A stretch of DNA of 64,000 nt from positions 2,728,001 through 2,792,000 of the forward strand of contig NZ_RBKS01000001.1 of the NCBI RefSeq assembly GCF_003634555.1, given 5' to 3'. The notes under the pieces were generated by a model. That model made no database searches, was not told the DNA's origin, and worked only from the letters and a program-made list of their open reading frames with translations. A program made the position numbers and the translations under genes. Positions 21,238-31,662 of the stretch are shown piece by piece. Source of the DNA: Frondihabitans australicus (lineage in GTDB: Bacteria > Actinomycetota > Actinomycetes > Actinomycetales > Microbacteriaceae). Every line of letters starts with the position of its first letter. The first letter of the stretch is position 1.

Positions 21238-21923
21238 GAAACCCGCTTCGGCGCCCCGGGCACCGTCACGTCGGGCGAGCGGAGGTACAGCGGCACGTCG
21301 GCGGCGAACGGGCGAGCATGCGCGTACAGCGTCTCGCCCAGCATGCCGAGAGCGGCCGCCGAGACGACGGTCTCGGCCGGGTCGGTGCGGGTCGCGCTCG
21401 CGACGAACTCAGGGCCGCAGGAGCCGCGAAGGGCCTCGTCGAGATCCCCCGGCCGCACGAGACCCGGCTCGCCGAGACGCACGGGCAGACCTTCGGCATC
21501 CAGCCCCGTGTACGCACTCCAGTACACCTCGCGACGGCGTGCGTCGGTGACGACGAGCAGGGGCCCGGGCACGGATCCCTCGGCGGCGGCCCCCGTGGCA
21601 CGAGCGAGCCCGCCGAGCCGCTCGAAGGCGACCGCGTCGTGGCTGACGAGCGGCAGGCAGGGCTTCCCGGCCCCGAAGGCGAACGCGCGGGCGGCGGCGA
21701 TCCCCACCCGCAGACCGGTGAACGGCCCTGGGCCCATGCCGGCGATCACGGCACTGAGGTCGCGCGGCGCGACGCCCGCGGTGTCGAGGCAGGAGGCGAT
21801 GGACTCGCCGATGACCTCGGCGTGGCGGCGGGTGTCGGTCTCCGTGACCTCGGCGAGCACTCCCCCGTCACGGTCCACGACGGCGACGGACGTGCCCGAC
21901 GAGGTGTCGATCGCGAGAAGCAT
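21234..21923 (-). CDS. tsaB: tRNA threonylcarbamoyladenosine biosynthesis protein TsaB
   Basis: 229 residues from the ATG at 21923 ([16 protein letters not shown]). Degenerate ASKHA protein with [23 protein letters not shown], the TsaB signature. It acts as the scaffold partner of TsaD and TsaE in t6A synthesis. The gene starts 2 bases after the tsaE stop and overlaps rimI by 4. The longer open frame to 22124 only covers tsaE in another frame. Confidence 0.95.
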   Translation of the reverse strand: MLLAIDTSSGTSVAVVDRDGGVLAEVTETDTRRHAEVIGESIASCLDTAGVAPRDLSAVIAGMGPGPFTGLRVGIAAARAFAFGAGKPCLPLVSHDAVAFERLGGLARATGAAAEGSVPGPLLVVTDARRREVYWSAYTGLDAEGLPVRLGEPGLVRPGDLDEALRGSCGPEFVASATRTDPAETVVSAAALGMLGETLYAHARPFAADVPLYLRSPDVTVPGAPKRVS

Positions 21924-21925
21924 CC

Positions 21926-22450
21926 CTATATCGTAGGCGGCGCCGGCTGCAGCGAGACGCCTTCCCACCGGGGGCCGAAGCCGTCGATGCGCACGTGACG
22001 CGGCTCGTCGAGGGTGTCGCGCGGCTCCTGCGCCCCCGCGTCGTCGTCGGTGTCGCCGGTGGGCCGCGCGATGGTGACCTCGAGCCACGACTCGGCGACG
22101 CCGTCGAGGAGGCCGGAACCCCACTCGACCACCACGACCGACGACGCGTAGTCGAGGTCGAGGTCGTCGAGCTCGGCAGCCGAGCCGAGCCGGTAGGCGT
22201 CGACGTGGACGAGCGGTGCTCCGCCGGCCGTCAGCGACGGGTGGGTACGCGCGAGGACGAAGGTCGGCGACGCCACCTGGCCGCGGACGCCGAGGCCGCG
22301 GCCGATGCCCCGCGTGAGCGTCGTCTTGCCCGCGCCGAGCGGGCCGGTCAGGATCACGAGGTCGCCCGCGCGGAGCGAGGCGGCGAGGTGCTCGCCGAAC
22401 GCGTCCATGGCGTCGGAGTCGGCGATGTCGCCGTCGAAGAGCGTCGTCAC
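21926..22450 (-). CDS. tsaE: tRNA threonylcarbamoyladenosine ATPase TsaE
   Basis: 174 residues from a GTG start whose last two bases overlap the alr stop (GTGA). P-loop GPLGAGKTTLTRGIGRGL near residues 38-55, SPTFVL, then HVDAYRLGSAAEL and VVVVEWGSGL, all TsaE motifs. It is the ATPase that resets the TsaBD complex. The last 40 or so residues (DTDDDAGAQEPRDTLDEPRH) are an acidic extension beyond the usual family length. Confidence 0.95.
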   Translation of the reverse strand: MTTLFDGDIADSDAMDAFGEHLAASLRAGDLVILTGPLGAGKTTLTRGIGRGLGVRGQVASPTFVLARTHPSLTAGGAPLVHVDAYRLGSAAELDDLDLDYASSVVVVEWGSGLLDGVAESWLEVTIARPTGDTDDDAGAQEPRDTLDEPRHVRIDGFGPRWEGVSLQPAPPTI

Positions 22451-23733
22451 GACACGTACACGCGCTCGACGCGCGGCCCCATCGAGCAGGTGATCTCCTC
22501 GCCGATCGTGCCGATCAGGTCGGCCCACTCGCCGACGGTCAGCTCGCCGTGGTCGCCGGTGCCGAAGAGGGTCACCTCGTCGCCGACCGCGACCTCGTCG
22601 TCGCCGACGTCGACGAGGAACTGGTCCATGGCGACCCGCCCGACGATCGGGTAGCGCTTGCCGCCGAGCGCGACCGACGCCCCGCCGGCACCTTCGCCGG
22701 GCGTGCCGTCCGGGCCGACGCCGAGCTGAGAGCGCCGCGAGATGCCGTCGGCGTACCCGATCGGCACGAGCGCGACCGTCGTGTCGCGGGGCGCCCGCCA
22801 GGTGTAGTCGTACGAGACGCCCGTGCCCGCGGCGATCCGCTTGACCCGCGCGACGCGGGCGCTCAGCGTCATCACCGGCACCAGCCCGCGATCGGCGGCC
22901 GTGAGGCCGTCGGTCACGGGGATGCCGTACGTGTTCGCGCCCATCCGCACCATGTCGAGCCGCAGCTCGGGCCGCTCGAGGCCCGCGCTCGACGCGGTGA
23001 GGTGGCGACGCTCGAAGACGGCGCCGAGGGCGGCGGCGCGCTCGACCGCCTCGGTGAGCGCGACGGCCGAGTCTGTGTCTTCGTCGTCGGAGGCCTCGGC
23101 CAGGTGCGAGTAGACGCCGCGCAGCCGGACGACGCCGGCAGCGGCCAGCGCGACGGCGCGCTCGACGAGAGCGTCCCAGTCCTCGGGAGCCGCGCCGTCC
23201 CGGTGGAGGCCGGTGTCGACGTTGAGATGCACGAGCGCCTGCAGCTCGACCGGCACCTGGGCGTCGGGCCCCGCGTCGGGGGCTGCGGCGCGCGTCGACG
23301 ACTCCACCGCCGCGGCCACCGCCTCCAGCTGCCCGAGGGTCGAGATGCCGAGATCGACGCGCTCCGAGATCGCGCGCTCGAACGTCTCGGTCGGGGCGAA
23401 CTGCCAGGCGAACAGGGCCACGCCGTCGTCGCCGGGCTCGCGGTCGGGCGAGAGGCCGGCGGCGCGGAGCTCGTGGGCGTTCGCCAGCTCCAGCACGCCC
23501 AGCCACCGGACGCCGGCCGTCACCGCGGCACGTGCCATCGGCACGGCGCCGTGACCGTACGCGTTCGCCTTGACGACGGCCATGAGGGCGGCAGGAGCCA
23601 CGACCTCCTGCAGGTGCGCAAGGTTCGCCCGGTAGGCGCCCAGGTCGATCGTGGCCCGACGCAGCCAGGCCGTCTCCGTCGTCGAGGCCGCCGCGGCCGC
23701 CGCGGCGGCCGGCGTCTCCGCGGACGCGTTCAC
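22447..23733 (-). CDS. alr: Alanine racemase, second copy (canonical motifs)
   Basis: 428 residues from a GTG in a GTGA overlap with the first copy. After an Ala-rich lead of about 20 residues, AVVKANAYGHGA holds the PLP lysine; HLTASSAG, MVRMGANTYG (arginine facing the PLP nitrogen), SYDYTWRAP with the tyrosine region and GRVAMDQF follow. It interconverts L- and D-alanine for peptidoglycan. It retains the MD pair that the first copy has lost, so it is the better candidate for the main racemase. Somewhat long for the family because of the lead and two acidic inserts. Confidence 0.93.
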   Translation of the reverse strand: MNASAETPAAAAAAAASTTETAWLRRATIDLGAYRANLAHLQEVVAPAALMAVVKANAYGHGAVPMARAAVTAGVRWLGVLELANAHELRAAGLSPDREPGDDGVALFAWQFAPTETFERAISERVDLGISTLGQLEAVAAAVESSTRAAAPDAGPDAQVPVELQALVHLNVDTGLHRDGAAPEDWDALVERAVALAAAGVVRLRGVYSHLAEASDDEDTDSAVALTEAVERAAALGAVFERRHLTASSAGLERPELRLDMVRMGANTYGIPVTDGLTAADRGLVPVMTLSARVARVKRIAAGTGVSYDYTWRAPRDTTVALVPIGYADGISRRSQLGVGPDGTPGEGAGGASVALGGKRYPIVGRVAMDQFLVDVGDDEVAVGDEVTLFGTGDHGELTVGEWADLIGTIGEEITCSMGPRVERVYVS

Positions 23734-24824
23734 ACGTACCTCCTCGGCAGACGCGGTGAGAGCCGCGCCACGACCTCGTAGTTGATGGTGCCCGTCGCCC
23801 GCGCCCAGTCGTCCACCGACGGGTGCCCGGCGGCCGGGTCTCCGAAGAGCACGGCCTCGTCGCCGATCGCGACACCGTCGGCGTCGGCACCGAGGTCGAC
23901 GGTCAGAGCGTTCATCGCGATGCGGCCGACCACCGGTCGAAGGCGCCCGCCCACCAGCACCGAGGCCCGGTTGCTGGCGAAGCGCTCGACGCCGTCGGCG
24001 TACCCGATCGGAAGCAGCGCGAGCGTGGTGTCGTGCGGGGCCCGCCAGGTGTAGCCGTACGAGGTGCCCTCGCCCGCCTTCACGCTCTTGACCCCGACCA
24101 CCGGCACCGTGAGGGTCAGCGCCGGCCGCAGGCCGAGGTCGGCCGACGAACGGTCGTCGAAGGGGCTGAGCCCGTAGCCGGCGAGGCCGAAGCGCACCAT
24201 CGTGATCCGCGAGGCTCCGTAGGTCAGCGCCGCCGCGGAGGCCGCGAGATGCTGCAGCGGCGGCGTGATGCCTCGCTCGATCAGCATGCCGACGGCGCGC
24301 ACGAACGCGGCCATCTGGAGGCCGTCCTCGTGCGGCGACGTGTTCGACAGGTGGCTCATGATCCCCTCGACGCGCACCCGGTCGGCGAGCGCGGCCGCCC
24401 GGTCGAAGAGCGCCTCCCACTCCGACTCGACCGCGCCATTGCGGCTGAGGCCGGTGTCGACGCAGAGGTGCACGACCGGGACCCCCGCCGCAGCGCAGGC
24501 CTCGAGCTGCGCGAGGTCCGAGATCGCCGGCGTGATGTCGTGCCGCACCGCCAGCTCGAAGGTCTCCCCCGGCGCGTGCAGCCACGCGAGGATCGGCACG
24601 CTGATCCCGCTCTCGCGGAGCGCCGCGGCCTCGCCGAGGTCGACGACCCCCAGCCAGTCGACCCCGGCGTCCTCGAACGCCCGCGCGCCGCCGGCGGCGC
24701 CGTGGCCGTAGCCGTTCGCCTTCACGACGGCCAGGACGCCCGCGGGCTCGACGGCCTTCCGCAGCACCCCGATGTTGTGTCGCAGGGCCGCGGTGTCGAT
24801 CGTGAGGAGGGCTTCGGCCGTCAT
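23730..24824 (-). CDS. alr: Alanine racemase, first copy (diverged)
   Basis: 364 residues, the usual length. [12 protein letters not shown] contains the PLP lysine; [37 protein letters not shown] and LLPIGYADG follow. In the segment that reads GRVAMDQ in the neighbouring copy this protein has GRIAMNAL, replacing a well conserved aspartate by asparagine. Both copies sit head to tail in one operon, arising from an old duplication or independent recruitment given the modest similarity. It could be a racemase with altered activity or specificity. Overlaps acpS by 4 bases. Confidence 0.9.
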   Translation of the reverse strand: MTAEALLTIDTAALRHNIGVLRKAVEPAGVLAVVKANGYGHGAAGGARAFEDAGVDWLGVVDLGEAAALRESGISVPILAWLHAPGETFELAVRHDITPAISDLAQLEACAAAGVPVVHLCVDTGLSRNGAVESEWEALFDRAAALADRVRVEGIMSHLSNTSPHEDGLQMAAFVRAVGMLIERGITPPLQHLAASAAALTYGASRITMVRFGLAGYGLSPFDDRSSADLGLRPALTLTVPVVGVKSVKAGEGTSYGYTWRAPHDTTLALLPIGYADGVERFASNRASVLVGGRLRPVVGRIAMNALTVDLGADADGVAIGDEAVLFGDPAAGHPSVDDWARATGTINYEVVARLSPRLPRRYV

Positions 24825-25255
24825 CCTGCGACCCGGCCTTCGTGACCTCCGGTCGAGGGCGCAGGATCCGAGACCCCGCCCGCCGACACCCTCTCGGCCA
24901 CCACGAACGCCGTGGCCACCCCCGCGTCGTGGCTCAGCGAGAGGTGCACCGCGGTGACCCCCCGCGAGTCGGCGAGTGCCCGCGCACCGCCGGTCATCGT
25001 CAGCGACGGCGCCCGCTGATCGTCGGCCCCGACGACCATGTCGTGCCAGAAGACCCCGGTGGAGCCGCCGAGCGCCTTGATCAGCGCCTCCTTCGCGGCG
25101 AAACGGGCCGCGAGGGACTCGATGCGGCGGGGTTCGCCGTCGCGCTGCAGCTCGGCCTCGGTGAAGAGGCGTTGGCGCAGGGCCGGAGTGCGGGCCAGGG
25201 AGCGACCGAATCGCTGCACGTCGACGACGTCGACGCCGATACCGACGATGCTCAC
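24821..25255 (-). CDS. acpS: Holo-[acyl-carrier-protein] synthase
   Basis: 144 residues. [12 protein letters not shown] at the start and [14 protein letters not shown] are the two magnesium and CoA-binding motifs of AcpS. It moves the phosphopantetheine arm from CoA to acyl carrier proteins. CoaA, which commits pantothenate to CoA, is encoded about 2 kb away on the other strand. The C-terminal 25 residues ([14 protein letters not shown]...) are an added flexible tail. It starts 4 bases after the glmS stop. Confidence 0.94.
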   Translation of the reverse strand: MSIVGIGVDVVDVQRFGRSLARTPALRQRLFTEAELQRDGEPRRIESLAARFAAKEALIKALGGSTGVFWHDMVVGADDQRAPSLTMTGGARALADSRGVTAVHLSLSHDAGVATAFVVAERVSAGGVSDPAPSTGGHEGRVAG

Positions 25256-25259
25256 GGGA

Positions 25260-27107
25260 CTACTCGACGGTGACCGACTTGGCCAGATTGCGCGGCTGGT
25301 CGACGTCGAGGCCCTTGGCGCTCGCGAGCTCCATGCCGAAGATGTGCAGCGGCACGACGGCCAGCAGCGGCTCGAACAGGGGCGCGGCGAGCGGGATGTG
25401 GATCACCTCGTCGGCGAACGGCAGCACGGCCGCGTCGCCGTCCTCGGCGATCGCGATGACCCGGGCGCCGCGGGCGCGGATCTCCTGGATGTTCGAGACC
25501 ACCTTCGGGTGCAGCGAGCGCGGGTCGCGCGGCGACGGCACGATCACGAAGACGATCTGCCCGGGCTCGATCAGGGCGATCGGACCGTGCTTGAGTTCGC
25601 CGGCCGCGAAGCCCTCGGCGTGGATGTAAGCCAGCTCTTTGAGCTTGAGCGCGCCCTCGAGCGCGATCGGGTAGCCGACGTGGCGGCCGAGGAAGAGCAC
25701 CGAGTGCGTGTCGGCCATCCAGCCCGCCAGCGTCTTGATGCGCTCGCCCGACTCGAGCACGCGCGAGATCTTCTCGGGGATCGCCTTCAGGTCGTCGATC
25801 TGCTGCGCGATCTCGTCGGCGCTGAGCGTGCCGCGGATCGTCGCGAGATGCAGGCCCAGCAGGAACAGCGCCGTGCCCTGCGCCACGAACGCCTTCGTCG
25901 ACGCGACGGCGACCTCCGGGCCGGCGTGCGTGTAGATGACCGCGTCGCTCTCGCGCGGGATCGTCGCGCCCTGCGTGTTGCAGATCGACAGCACCTGGGC
26001 GCCCTGCTCGCGCGCGAACTTGACGGCCATGAGGGTGTCCATGGTCTCGCCCGACTGGCTGATCGACACGACGAGCGTGTGCTGATCGAGCACGGGATCG
26101 CGGTAACGGAACTCGTGGGCGAGCTCGACCTCGACGGGAAGCCGCGACCACTGCTCGATGGCGTACTTGCCCAGGATCCCCGCATACGCCGCCGTGCCGC
26201 ACGCGATGACGATCACCCTGTTCACCGTGAGGAGGCGGTCGCGGATCGCGTCGAGGTCCTCCAGGTGCACCATGCCGTCGACCACGCGGCCGAGGAGCGT
26301 GTTGGCGACGGCCTCGGGCTCTTCGGAGATCTCCTTCGCCATGAAGCTCGACCAGCCGCCCTTCTCCGCCGCGGAGGCGTCCCAGGTGACCTCGAACTCC
26401 TGCGCTTCGACGGGGGTGCCGGCGAAGTCGATGACGGCGACGTGCGACGGGGTGATGGTGACGATCTGATCCTGCCCGATGGCCATCGCACGCTGGGTGA
26501 ACTCGACGAACGCGGCGACGTCGGAGCCGAGGAAGTTCTCGCCGTCGCCGAGGCCGATCACCAGCGGCGAGTTGCGGCGGGCGCCGACGACGACGCCGGG
26601 TTGGTCGGCGTGGACGACGAGGAGCGTGAAGGCGCCCTCGAGGCGGTTCACGACGGCGCGGAGGGCCTCGGTGAGGTCGCCCGTCTCGCGGTAGGCCCGG
26701 GCGACGAGGTGCGCTGCGACCTCGGAGTCGGTCTCGCTGGCGAACTGCACGCCCTCGAGCAGGAGCTCTTCTTTCAGCTCGGCGAAGTTCTCGATGATGC
26801 CGTTGTGGATGAGCGCGAGACGGCCGCCGTCGGAGAGGTGCGGGTGGGCGTTTCCGTCGGTCGGGCCGCCGTGCGTCGCCCAGCGCGTGTGGCCGATGCC
26901 GGTCGCGCCGTTCGCCAGCGGGTGTTCGGCGAGGTCGTCGACCAGCACCTGCAGCTTGCCGGCCTTCTTCCGCATGCCGAGCGTGCCGTCGGGGCCGACG
27001 ACGGCCACGCCGGCCGAGTCGTACCCGCGGTACTCGAGCCGCTTCAGCCCGCCCAGGAGCACCTCGATGCTCTTGTCCGAACCGACGTAACCCACGATGC
27101 CACACAT
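25260..27107 (-). CDS. glmS: Glutamine-fructose-6-phosphate aminotransferase (isomerising)
   Basis: 615 residues. The ATG at 27107 gives [11 protein letters not shown]; cysteine 2 becomes the N-terminal nucleophile, which fixes the start. N-terminal Ntn glutaminase domain, then two SIS sugar-isomerase domains ([11 protein letters not shown]..., [12 protein letters not shown]), and the C-terminal end NLAKSVTVE typical of GlmS. It makes glucosamine-6-phosphate for cell-wall UDP-GlcNAc. GlmM, the next enzyme, is encoded 1.1 kb away. First gene of the glmS-acpS-alr-alr-tsaE-tsaB-rimI-tsaD run. No glmS ribozyme is expected or seen in the 64-base upstream gap. Confidence 0.97.
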   Translation of the reverse strand: MCGIVGYVGSDKSIEVLLGGLKRLEYRGYDSAGVAVVGPDGTLGMRKKAGKLQVLVDDLAEHPLANGATGIGHTRWATHGGPTDGNAHPHLSDGGRLALIHNGIIENFAELKEELLLEGVQFASETDSEVAAHLVARAYRETGDLTEALRAVVNRLEGAFTLLVVHADQPGVVVGARRNSPLVIGLGDGENFLGSDVAAFVEFTQRAMAIGQDQIVTITPSHVAVIDFAGTPVEAQEFEVTWDASAAEKGGWSSFMAKEISEEPEAVANTLLGRVVDGMVHLEDLDAIRDRLLTVNRVIVIACGTAAYAGILGKYAIEQWSRLPVEVELAHEFRYRDPVLDQHTLVVSISQSGETMDTLMAVKFAREQGAQVLSICNTQGATIPRESDAVIYTHAGPEVAVASTKAFVAQGTALFLLGLHLATIRGTLSADEIAQQIDDLKAIPEKISRVLESGERIKTLAGWMADTHSVLFLGRHVGYPIALEGALKLKELAYIHAEGFAAGELKHGPIALIEPGQIVFVIVPSPRDPRSLHPKVVSNIQEIRARGARVIAIAEDGDAAVLPFADEVIHIPLAAPLFEPLLAVVPLHIFGMELASAKGLDVDQPRNLAKSVTVE

Positions 27108-27171
27108 GCGTGTCAGCCTATTCGGTCCCGTCTGAGCGGTCGTCCGCCACCGGGCGGATACCCTCATCCTC

Positions 27172-28134
27172 ATGGCTTACGACGCTGCCGCCACGACCGC
27201 GACCGCCGCTCCGGCGCATCCGACCCCGTTCGTCGAGATCGACCGCGCCGCGTGGGCCGCCCTCGCGCCCGTCGCGAAGAACCCGCTCACCGAGACGGAG
27301 CTGGTCCAGCTGCGGGGACTCGGCGACCGGCTCGACCTGCAGGAGGTCAGCGACGTCTACGTGCCGCTCAGCCGCCTCATCAACCTCTACGCCTCGGGCG
27401 CGAGCGAGCTGCACCGCCGCACCAGCGCGTTCCTCGGCGAGCGCGCGCAGCGCACCCCCTTCGTGATCGGGGTCGCGGGGTCGGTTGCGGTGGGGAAGTC
27501 GACGGTCTCCCGGCTCCTGCGCGAACTTCTCAGCCGCTGGAGCGACACGCCCCGCGTCGAGCTGGTCACCACCGACGGGTTCCTCTACCCGAACGCCGAG
27601 CTCGAGCGCCGCGGCATCATGGACCGCAAGGGCTTCCCGGAGTCGTACGACCGGCGCGGGCTGCTGAAGTTCGTGTCGCAGGTGAAGAGCGGAGCGCGCG
27701 AGGTGCGGGCGCCGTTCTACTCGCACATCGAGTACGACATCGTGCCGGGCACCGAGGTGGTCGTGAGGCAGCCCGACATCCTCATCGTCGAGGGGCTCAA
27801 CGTGCTGCAGCCGGCGGTCGGCGGGCGCCTCGCGCTGAGTGACCTCTTCGACTTCACGATCTACGTCGACGCGCGCACCGGCGACATCGAGAACTGGTTC
27901 GTCGAGCGGTTCCGCAAGCTGCGCGAGGGGGCGTTCAGCCAGGAGGAGTCGTTCTTCCACCGCTTCGCGTCGATCCCGGAGGACGAGGCGCTCGGCTTCG
28001 CCCGCGAGGTGTGGCGCACGGTCAACGAGCCCAACCTGCGCGACAACGTGATCCCGACCCGGTCGCGCGCCACCCTCGTGCTGCGCAAGGGCGCCGATCA
28101 CAAGGTCGCTTCGGTGCTCCTCCGCAAGATCTAG
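27172..28134 (+). CDS. coaA: Type I pantothenate kinase
   Basis: 320 residues. [17 protein letters not shown] is the P-loop; [27 protein letters not shown] and IVEGLNVLQ are CoaA signatures. It phosphorylates pantothenate in the first step of CoA synthesis. No ribosome site precedes the ATG; instead GATACCCT lies about 9 bases upstream, so the message may be leaderless, a common arrangement in Actinobacteria. It is divergent from glmS and closed by a perfect 18-bp hairpin. Confidence 0.96.
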   Translation: MAYDAAATTATAAPAHPTPFVEIDRAAWAALAPVAKNPLTETELVQLRGLGDRLDLQEVSDVYVPLSRLINLYASGASELHRRTSAFLGERAQRTPFVIGVAGSVAVGKSTVSRLLRELLSRWSDTPRVELVTTDGFLYPNAELERRGIMDRKGFPESYDRRGLLKFVSQVKSGAREVRAPFYSHIEYDIVPGTEVVVRQPDILIVEGLNVLQPAVGGRLALSDLFDFTIYVDARTGDIENWFVERFRKLREGAFSQEESFFHRFASIPEDEALGFAREVWRTVNEPNLRDNVIPTRSRATLVLRKGADHKVASVLLRKI

Positions 28135-28147
28135 CCCCCGGCGACGA

Positions 28148-28191
28148 AACGCGACACCTGCGACGCACGGGAACGTCGCAGGTGTCGCGTT
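28148..28191. terminator. Hairpin terminator between coaA and glmM
   Basis: An 18-bp perfect inverted repeat (28148-28165 and 28174-28191, arms beginning AACGCGACACC) with an 8-base loop between two converging genes. T tracts are short on both sides, but the position and stem strength fit a shared terminator. Confidence 0.8.
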
Positions 28192-28208
28192 GTGTCGCAG
28201 AGAGAGGA

Positions 28209-29579
28209 CTAGGCGGCGTCGACCGCCAGCTGCTCGCGCACGACGTCGGCGAGGCGATGCGCGACGCGGTCGGCGTCCTCCTGCGAGGCCGCTTCCACCA
28301 TCACGCGCACGAGGGCTTCGGTGCCCGAGGGGCGCAGGAGCACACGGCCCGAGTCCCCGAGTTCGGCCTCGGCCTCGGCCACCGCGGCGTCGATCACGGC
28401 GTGACCCGCGAGCGCGGCCCGGTCGACGCCCTTGACGTTGATGAGCACCTGCGGGAAGACCGTCATGACCGCCGCGAGCTCGGCGAGAGTCTTGCCCGTG
28501 CGAGCCATCTCCGCCACGAGGGAGAGCCCGGTGAGGACCCCGTCGCCGGTGGTGGCGTGCTTCGTGAAGACCACGTGGCCGGACTGCTCGCCGCCGAGGC
28601 TGTAGCCGTGGGCGTTCATCTCCTCCAGCACGTAGCGGTCGCCGACGCCGGTCTCGACGACGGTGATGCCGTGCTCCTGCATGGCCCGCTTGAGGCCGAG
28701 GTTCGACATGACCGTGACGACGAGGGTGTCGTCGTTGAGGTCTCCGCGCTCTTTGAGGGCGACGGCGAGGATGGCCATGATCTGATCGCCGTCGACGACG
28801 TTGCCGGACGCGTCGACCGCGAGGCAGCGATCGGCGTCGCCGTCGTGGGCGATGCCGACGTCGGCACCGTGCTCGAGGACGGCCGCGGCGAGCTTGTCGA
28901 GGTGCGTGGAACCCACGCCATCGTTGATGTTGAGCCCGTCGGGGTCGGCGCCGATGAGAGTCACGGTCGCGCCCAGGTCGGTGAAGACCTCGGGGCTGAC
29001 CGCCGACGCCGCGCCGTTGGCGCAGTCGAGCACCACGTGGATGCCGTCGAGGCGGTTGCGGATCGCGCCGAGCAGGTGCACGACGTAGCGGTCTTCCGCG
29101 TCGGCGAAGCGCCGGATCCGGCCGACCTCGCCGCCGATGGGCATGAGGCGCTCGGAGTCCATCATCGCCTCGATGCGGTCTTCCACCGCGTCGGGCAGCT
29201 TCTTGCCGCCGAAGGCGAAGAACTTGATGCCGTTGTCGGGAGCCGGGTTGTGCGACGCCGAGATCATGACGCCGAAGTCGGCACCCGAGTCGTCGACGAG
29301 GAAGGCGGCGGCAGGGGTCGAGATCACGCCGGCGTCGAGGACGTCGACGCCCGACGAGGCGAGCCCGGCGGCCACGGCCGCACCGAGGAACTCGCCCGAG
29401 ATCCGGGGGTCGCGCGCGAGGACCGCCGTGGGGCGGCGCCCCTCGCGGCGGCGCGCGTCAGCGTGACGCCCCTGAGTGAGCACGACCGCACTCGCCTGGG
29501 CGAGGCCCAGGGCGAGTGCGGCCGTCAACTCGCGGTTGGCAAGGCCCCGAACGCCGTCGGTACCGAAGAGTCGCGTCAT
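28209..29579 (-). CDS. glmM: Phosphoglucosamine mutase
   Basis: 456 residues. [11 protein letters not shown] at the start, the active-site phosphoserine loop [16 protein letters not shown], the metal loop HDGDADRC, sugar loop [10 protein letters not shown] and phosphate loop [12 protein letters not shown] near the C-terminus. It converts glucosamine-6-phosphate to the 1-phosphate. The gene follows rpsI by 19 bases and is the end of rplM-rpsI-glmM, a conserved actinobacterial order linking wall precursor synthesis with ribosomal gene transcription. Confidence 0.97.
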   Translation of the reverse strand: MTRLFGTDGVRGLANRELTAALALGLAQASAVVLTQGRHADARRREGRRPTAVLARDPRISGEFLGAAVAAGLASSGVDVLDAGVISTPAAAFLVDDSGADFGVMISASHNPAPDNGIKFFAFGGKKLPDAVEDRIEAMMDSERLMPIGGEVGRIRRFADAEDRYVVHLLGAIRNRLDGIHVVLDCANGAASAVSPEVFTDLGATVTLIGADPDGLNINDGVGSTHLDKLAAAVLEHGADVGIAHDGDADRCLAVDASGNVVDGDQIMAILAVALKERGDLNDDTLVVTVMSNLGLKRAMQEHGITVVETGVGDRYVLEEMNAHGYSLGGEQSGHVVFTKHATTGDGVLTGLSLVAEMARTGKTLAELAAVMTVFPQVLINVKGVDRAALAGHAVIDAAVAEAEAELGDSGRVLLRPSGTEALVRVMVEAASQEDADRVAHRLADVVREQLAVDAA

Positions 29580-29598
29580 CGCGAAGCCTCGCCGGAGA

Positions 29599-30084
29599 TT
29601 AGCGCTTCGAGAACTGAGGAGCCTTGCGGGCCTTCTTGAGGCCGGCCTTCTTGCGCTCCTTGACGCGAGCGTCGCGGCTCAGGAAGCCCGCCTTCTTCAG
29701 CTCGGCGCGGTTGTTCTCGACGTCGATCTCGTTCAGCGAACGGCTGATGCCGAGGCGGAGGGCACCGGCCTGGCCCGAGGGGCCACCACCCGTGATCTTC
29801 GCGACGACGTCGTAGGAGCCGAGGAGGTCGAGCACCTTGAACGGGTCGTTGATGAGCTGCTGGTGCAGCTTGTTCGGGAAGTACTCCTCGAGCGTGCGGC
29901 CGTTCACCGTGAAGGTGCCGGTGCCGGGCGTGAGGCGCACGCGGGCGATGGCCTGCTTGCGACGACCGACGGCACCGCCGGAGACGGTGAGGACGGGACG
30001 GGGAGCCGAGGCCTCGACCGGAGCGGTGCTCTCGGTCGTGTAGCTCTCGGGAGTGTTTTCGATGGAATCGGCGATGCTGGCCAC
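29599..30084 (-). CDS. rpsI: 30S ribosomal protein S9
   Basis: 161 residues from a GTG preceded by [18 protein letters not shown] and the C-terminal KAPQFSKR, which reaches the P-site tRNA, are standard. The first 35 or so residues ([18 protein letters not shown]...) form an acidic Ser/Thr-rich extension before the conserved core. It sits in the head of the small subunit. Co-transcribed with rplM and glmM. Confidence 0.97.
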   Translation of the reverse strand: MASIADSIENTPESYTTESTAPVEASAPRPVLTVSGGAVGRRKQAIARVRLTPGTGTFTVNGRTLEEYFPNKLHQQLINDPFKVLDLLGSYDVVAKITGGGPSGQAGALRLGISRSLNEIDVENNRAELKKAGFLSRDARVKERKKAGLKKARKAPQFSKR

Positions 30085-30113
30085 TGTAGGAATCCTTTTG
30101 CTCTGAGCGGGCG

Positions 30114-30560
30114 CTACTGGGCGACCTGGTCGAGGGTGTACGGGGTCGGCTTCTGAGCCGCGTGGGGGTGCTCCGGGCCCGCGTAGACCTTCAGCTTCGA
30201 GATCTGAGCGCGACCGAGCGAGTTCTTCGGCAGCATGCCCCGGATCGCCTTCTCGACGGCGCGGGTCGGGTGCTTCTCGAGCAGCTCGGTGTAGCTGGTG
30301 GCGGTGAGGCCGCCCGGGTAGCCCGAGTGGCGGTACGCCTTCTTCTGCGCGAGCTTGGAGCCGGTGAGGGCGACCTTCTCGGCGTTGACGATGATGACGA
30401 AGTCGCCCATGTCCATGTGCGGAGCGAAGGTCGGCTTGTGCTTGCCGCGCAGGAGGGCGGCGGCGTGGCTGGCGAGGCGGCCGAGGACGACGTCGTTGGC
30501 GTCGATGATCAGCCACTGCGGCTGAACGTCAGCCGGCTTGGGAGAGAAAGTGCGCGTCAC
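30114..30560 (-). CDS. rplM: 50S ribosomal protein L13
   Basis: 148 residues. [19 protein letters not shown] and [19 protein letters not shown] with [18 protein letters not shown] are the L13 signature. It is an early assembly protein of the large subunit. First gene of the rplM-rpsI-glmM unit; the 140-base gap upstream, after truA, must hold its promoter, although I find no clear hexamers. Confidence 0.97.
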   Translation of the reverse strand: MTRTFSPKPADVQPQWLIIDANDVVLGRLASHAAALLRGKHKPTFAPHMDMGDFVIIVNAEKVALTGSKLAQKKAYRHSGYPGGLTATSYTELLEKHPTRAVEKAIRGMLPKNSLGRAQISKLKVYAGPEHPHAAQKPTPYTLDQVAQ

Positions 30561-30700
30561 AGTAGTGCTGCTTTCTGGTCGAGGTGAGAGGTTCGTGAAT
30601 CCCGCTCCGTTGGGGTTGTCGCACGATGTGCGGCAACGCGTCAGGTGGAGGGCTCAACTTCGGGTGCAGCGCGCAGTAGCGCAGACACCAAGGGGATACG

Positions 30701-31579
30701 TTACACGGTCTCCGGGCCGTCGGCAAACGACGGGCGTCGGGCGCGGGTGACGGCGGCCCGCGCCTCGAGCTCGTCGTCGGGCGGGTATTCGACGTGCACG
30801 AGGGTCAGGCCGTGCGCCGGCGCCGTCTTGAAGCGCGAGCCGCGCCTCCTCTCGTCCCGGATGCCGGCCAGGTCGCCGGGCTCGATGCGCCCGTCCCCCA
30901 CGGCCAGCGTGGCGCCCACGAGCGATCTCACCATGCTGTGGCAGAAGGCGTCGGCCCGCACGTGCGCCAGCAGCACGCCCTCGTCGTCGCGACGCCAGGC
31001 GAACTCCTGAAGCGTCCGGATCGTCGTCGCACCCTCGCGCGGCTTGCAGAAGGTCGCCCAGTCGTGCAGGCCGAGCAGCGACAGCGCCGCACCGTTCATC
31101 CGGTCGACGTCGAGCCGCGAGGCGTGCCAGAGCGTGTCCCCGCGACGCGTGGGCGCCCACAGGGCCCCGAGGTCGGCCACGCGGTACTCGTAGTCGCGCC
31201 ACAGGGCCCCGTACCGCGCGTCGAACGTCTCGGGCACCGGGTGACCACCCAGGATCCTGAGGTCCGCCGAGCGCCCCGCCAGCCCGTTCACGCGACGCAC
31301 GAGGCTCTCGGCAGGGCCGCGCCCCTCGTCGCCGCGGCGGCCGCGCAGGGCCGCGACCTGCTCGTCGGAGAGGTCGAGGTGGACGACCTGGCCGGTCGCG
31401 TGCACGCCGGCGTCCGTCCGGCCGGCGACCGTGAGCTGCGGCGCCGGTGCGTGGTGGTGGAAGATCGTCGCGAGCGCGCCCTCGATCTCGCCCTGCACCG
31501 TGCGCAGACCGGGCTGCCTGGACCAGCCCGTGAAGCCCGACCCGTCGTAGGCGACGTCGAGCCGGATCCTGGTGTTCAC
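30701..31579 (-). CDS. truA: tRNA pseudouridine(38-40) synthase TruA
   Basis: 292 residues. LDVAYDGSGFTGWSRQPG at the N-terminus and VAGRTDAGVHATGQVVH, whose first Asp is the catalytic residue. It forms pseudouridine at tRNA positions 38-40. It follows rplQ but is cut off from it by a hairpin terminator at 31613-31644, so it is probably expressed partly by read-through. Confidence 0.95.
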   Translation of the reverse strand: MNTRIRLDVAYDGSGFTGWSRQPGLRTVQGEIEGALATIFHHHAPAPQLTVAGRTDAGVHATGQVVHLDLSDEQVAALRGRRGDEGRGPAESLVRRVNGLAGRSADLRILGGHPVPETFDARYGALWRDYEYRVADLGALWAPTRRGDTLWHASRLDVDRMNGAALSLLGLHDWATFCKPREGATTIRTLQEFAWRRDDEGVLLAHVRADAFCHSMVRSLVGATLAVGDGRIEPGDLAGIRDERRRGSRFKTAPAHGLTLVHVEYPPDDELEARAAVTRARRPSFADGPETV

Positions 31580-31612
31580 GACGCAAAAGTCTACGTGCCC
31601 CTCGCAACGGCG

Positions 31613-31644
31613 GAAGGCCCGCTCCCCCAGGGGAACGGGCCTTC
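31613..31644 (-). terminator. Hairpin terminator after rplQ
   Basis: GAAGGCCCGTTCCC / GGGAGCGGGCCTTC on the minus strand, a 14-bp stem with one C-A mismatch, 19 bases past the rplQ stop. It marks the end of the alpha-type operon before truA. Confidence 0.75.
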
Positions 31645-31662
31645 GCGCAGGAGCTGGCGAGA

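Noticed and set aside
27108-27171. Possible glmS ribozyme or riboswitch upstream of glmS
   Set aside because: The gap is only 64 bases and shared with divergent coaA; no ribozyme core can fit.
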